This document shows, piece by piece, positions 61,585 to 64,000 of a stretch of 64,000 nucleotides of DNA (position 1 is the stretch's first letter; every line of letters begins with the position of its first letter). The position numbers and the translations under genes are program-made. The notes below the pieces were generated by a model. That model saw only the letters and a program-made list of their open reading frames with translations. It was not told the DNA's origin and searched no databases. The DNA is from Priestia aryabhattai B8W22. GTDB lineage: Bacteria; Bacillota; Bacilli; Bacillales; Bacillaceae_H. Location of the stretch: positions 1 to 64,000 of the forward strand of contig NZ_JYOO01000025.1 in assembly GCF_000956595.1 (NCBI RefSeq), in the 5' to 3' direction.

Positions 61585-61687
61585 GAATGTCTACTTTTAC
61601 CTTCTATAGACTAATCGAACGATGTCAAACTTGGTGAGCTTAAAAGGGGGAGCCTTATCGGAAGAAGTAATAAATCCAACACGGAAA

Positions 61688-62233
61688 CTACTTGCGTGTT
61701 GGATCTGCTTGTGGAAAATATTTTTCAATAAAATTATACAGCCAAAATACGGTAATCAAAATAGGAGCTATCAAAAAAGGGTGTTGAACCCACATTTTCA
61801 CCAGTACCTTTTCAAATGACGGAATCGATTTTAACACTTGAAATAACAAGCTTCCGCTAAAAATAACGCTCGTTCCTATCAATAAAAAAGATAGCCAGTT
61901 AAATTGATCCATCCACATGCTCATAGAGATATAAAAACTAACACCCGTTCCTATCCCCCCCATTATTCCGCTTAAAATACTTTTTACCGAAAAAGGAATC
62001 CCTACAAACCATCCGGCTCCTAGGCCTGCACACCCTGCTAAAATGCTAGAAAAAAGCAGCGGCTGCTCAAGCCAGAGACATGCATTCACCCCAACCACTA
62101 AGGTGACGTGTATGCCTACGTGAAGGGAAATTCTTTTGCCAACAGGCTCTGAAACATAATGATAGTAGCGCCCGCTATAAAAAATTGTCCACCATAATAA
62201 TAAAAATGCTGTCACACTTGCCCCTATGATCAT
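61688..62233 (-). CDS. Multi-pass membrane protein of unknown function
   Basis: 181 residues from the ATG at 62233 after AGAGGTG. Five membrane helices; recognisable loops are FYSGRYYHYVSEPVGKR and MWMDQFNWL, and the glycine-rich helices GCAGLGAGWFVGIP and SGIMGGIGTGVSFYIS. The polar end is EKYFPQADPTRK. Not recognised. It lies alone between the repeat protein and a long gene-free region. Confidence 0.7.
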   Translation of the reverse strand: MIIGASVTAFLLLWWTIFYSGRYYHYVSEPVGKRISLHVGIHVTLVVGVNACLWLEQPLLFSSILAGCAGLGAGWFVGIPFSVKSILSGIMGGIGTGVSFYISMSMWMDQFNWLSFLLIGTSVIFSGSLLFQVLKSIPSFEKVLVKMWVQHPFLIAPILITVFWLYNFIEKYFPQADPTRK

Positions 62234-62902
62234 AAACACACCTCTCTACGTTATGATTCTATTAATCTCTATCTATTATTTTCCTAATATCCTGTGTCTT
62301 TTATTCGGTAATCTACCCCTATGCCTTCCATACGTTCATCAGTAAGAAAGTAGAATATGACTGTTTACTTGTGGGGGGTGCTAAGAAGTTGAATGTCTGC
62401 ATGTAGAAAAAGATAGTGTAGAACACTTTCTCTTACCTTTACTATTATTCATATGTATAGCTTGCTAGATTTAGTCCTCGCAGTTTAGAATTTTTCAGTC
62501 GTTCATATGAAACTATTTGCCCCTTTCTTTCGTTATATATGCACACGTTTCTTTATCTTTTCACGTGCAAAAAAAGATAAATTCCTATAATATGTTTTCA
62601 TATTAACCTTTAAGGAGATAAAGAAGATGAATTGAATAAATCCCTGCAAATAGAGTTTTTAGAAAAAAGAAATTGTTATCATTTCTCCTATTTATGTTAT
62701 AGAATAATTCATGTATAATAAAAGGCTGTATGGTAACGCAGCTTGCGATATATCTTTTCTTACTTTTAGCAAGTCTATATTCAAAGCAAAAACTGCAAAG
62801 TGGGGTTAGTGCGACTCTTCATTAATCGACTTTGCATTAAAAACCAGCATTTTTCTTTTATCATAAAGAAAGAATGAGATTTAATAGTGACAGGTGAATA
62901 AT
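62234..62902. other. Gene-free region of about 670 bp upstream of the FtsW/RodA gene
   Basis: No convincing coding frame. A strong ribosome binding site near 62613 is followed by ATG AAT TGA, a two-codon frame. Near 62796-62840 the arms TGCAAAGT and ACTTTGCA flank 28-29 nt. A TATAAT lies near 62715. The downstream gene's promoter is probably in this region; I see no known riboswitch. Confidence 0.4.
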
Positions 62903-64000
62903 ATGGGTGAAAATCAAAGAAATGTTAGTAGATTTGACTGGAACTTGGCTTTCCTAATCTTCCTATTGTTTTGCGTAAGCGTTGTGGCAATCCATAGTGC
63001 TGAAAAAATTGGGCAGTATGATAAGAACTTCGTAGCGCAACAAGTTGTTTTTTATATTATTGGAATGGTGATTATAGGATTTGTCATGCGTTTTGACTCC
63101 GATCAGCTTCAAAAGCTAACGTGGGTTTTTTATGGATTTGGGAACTTTTTATTGCTTCTTTTACTAGTGGCTCCTTCAAGTATTGCCAGAGAAATTAACG
63201 GGGCAAAAAGTTGGTTCACACTTCCCGGCTTCTCGTTGCAGCCATCAGAGTTTATGAAAGTGTTTTTGATTATCACGCTGAGTACGGTCATTGTTAAACA
63301 CAATGAAAAATATCGTATCCGAACAGTAAGAGAAGACTTTTTACTGCTTGGTAAACTAGGCGCTGTACTTGCTTTACCTTTATTGTTAATCATGCAGCAG
63401 CCTGACTTAGGTACCGCTCTTGTGTTCTTAGCAATCACAGTTGGACTTGTATTTGTTTCAGGCGTAAGCTGGAAAATCATCGCGCCTGCATTTTTAGGTA
63501 TTACAGCGGTTGGTTCTGTCATTTTGGGACTTGTTGTTTATGCACCTAGCCTATTAGAAAAGTATCTAGGGGTTAAGCAATACCAATTTGGACGTATTTA
63601 TTCTTGGCTTGATCCTGAGTCGTATAGTTCGGGAGAGGGCTATCATTTAAAGAAATCGTTAGATGCGATTGGGTCAGGAATGGTAAACGGTAAAGGGATC
63701 GGAAATGGAGTGGTCTATTTGCCAGAGGGACAGACCGACTTTATTTTTGCGGTTATTGGAGAAGAGTTTGGCTTTATAGGCGCCAGCATTGTTATTAGTC
63801 TTTTCTTCGTACTCGTTTATTACTTGATCAAGCTAGGCCTTGAAACAAAAAATGAATTCAATTCTTACTTATGTGTAGGCGTTATTTCAATGCTTACGTT
63901 CCACGTATTTCAAAATATCGGTATGACCATTCAAGTCTTGCCTATTACCGGAATTCCACTTCCTTTTATTTCATATGGAGGTAGTTCACTGATGGGGAAC
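62903..64000 (+). CDS. FtsW/RodA/SpoVE family (SEDS) protein, partial at the window end
   Basis: The first 366 codons are present and the gene runs off the window. ATG at 62903 after AGGTG. About eight to nine membrane helices are seen. SEDS signatures are LPGFSLQPSEFMKVFLIITL, MQQPDLGTALVF, the catalytic-loop region PEGQTDFIFAVIGEEFGFIG and ITGIPLPFISYGGSS. SEDS proteins polymerise lipid II glycan strands with a partner penicillin-binding protein. By sequence it looks nearer RodA than FtsW, but a SpoVE role is not excluded. Confidence 0.93.
   Translation, partial: MGENQRNVSRFDWNLAFLIFLLFCVSVVAIHSAEKIGQYDKNFVAQQVVFYIIGMVIIGFVMRFDSDQLQKLTWVFYGFGNFLLLLLLVAPSSIAREINGAKSWFTLPGFSLQPSEFMKVFLIITLSTVIVKHNEKYRIRTVREDFLLLGKLGAVLALPLLLIMQQPDLGTALVFLAITVGLVFVSGVSWKIIAPAFLGITAVGSVILGLVVYAPSLLEKYLGVKQYQFGRIYSWLDPESYSSGEGYHLKKSLDAIGSGMVNGKGIGNGVVYLPEGQTDFIFAVIGEEFGFIGASIVISLFFVLVYYLIKLGLETKNEFNSYLCVGVISMLTFHVFQNIGMTIQVLPITGIPLPFISYGGSSLMGN

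Noticed and set aside
61254-61614. Several open frames on both strands over the Gly/Pro-rich gene
   Set aside because: They result from the 36-bp tandem repeat, which keeps alternative frames open; only the frame 61070-61525 has a ribosome binding site and a sensible protein.
63130-63522. 130-residue frame on the minus strand
   Set aside because: It is the antisense shadow of the FtsW/RodA gene that runs off the window end.

Overview
The window reads as a chromosome segment of an endospore-forming Bacillaceae bacterium, most likely Priestia (Bacillus) megaterium or a close relative. The basis is its AT-rich composition, strong AGGAGG-type ribosome binding sites with frequent GTG and TTG starts, a tricistronic gerA-type germination operon, Bacillus-type regulatory sites (cre, CodY, WalR and MhqR-like boxes, a SAM riboswitch, a SacT/SacY antiterminator target) and proteins close to Bacillus subtilis families. 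No rRNA, tRNA, CRISPR array, phage or insertion-sequence transposase was found. The species call is inference.

Layout. 1-6.4 kb: regulators (TetR, LysR), an Asp/Glu racemase-like protein, a TauE exporter, a GNAT enzyme, an NAD(P)-binding oxidoreductase, an MgtC-family protein and a methyltransferase. 6.4-11.5 kb: a secreted poly-gamma-glutamate hydrolase-like protein whose start lies in a hairpin, a PdxR/MocR regulator, and an orphan 697-residue protein ending in a TerD-like domain. 11.6-15.5 kb: a catabolite-controlled amino acid permease, a DUF1540 mini-protein, and a SAM riboswitch upstream of an uncharacterised helical protein. 15.6-21.8 kb: a GtrA / membrane protein / GT2 glycosylation operon, a secreted metallophosphoesterase and a HemY-type oxidase. 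22-36 kb: catE, a metallo-beta-lactamase fold protein, exporters (EamA, LysE), transporters (AGCS, BASS), MscS, a LysM-CAP protein, a CNNM/CBS transporter, a sirtuin plus universal stress protein. 35.7-40 kb: a tiny DnaJ-type zinc-finger protein, pfkA, a WalR-controlled NlpC/P60 endopeptidase, a nucleotidase and two 41-residue proteins. 40-44 kb: germination receptor genes. 44-56 kb: two ABC-2 systems, YitT, a DUF4397 surface protein with its own class F sortase, a GDPD phosphodiesterase, a TolB-like propeller and YidC. 56.8-59.7 kb: a sucrose-type PTS regulon (IIA, antiterminator, IIBC). 60-64 kb: azoreductase with MhqR-like operators, a Gly/Pro-repeat probable spore protein, and the start of a FtsW/RodA gene cut by the window end.

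How genes work together. The PTS genes form a closed circuit: the antiterminator should act on the RAT/terminator in the sacP leader, and cre-like sites add catabolite repression. The DUF4397 protein and sortase overlap by 4 bp and look like substrate and enzyme. The three-gene glycosylation operon supplies a flippase, a lipid-sugar synthase and a large membrane partner. Many other genes are single transcription units separated by clear hairpin terminators.

Most unusual items: (i) a SAM-I riboswitch with an apparent translational, not terminator, expression platform upstream of a protein of unknown function; (ii) four copies of a structured 250-335 bp non-coding element that carries an intrinsic terminator, two copies ending 4 bp after a stop codon, with the hairpin sequence swapped in one copy; (iii) a 46-nt inverted repeat running from the methyltransferase stop codon to the base before the next start codon; (iv) a TerD-related protein that appears to have lost its RING finger; (v) a CodY-box-controlled 41-residue protein.
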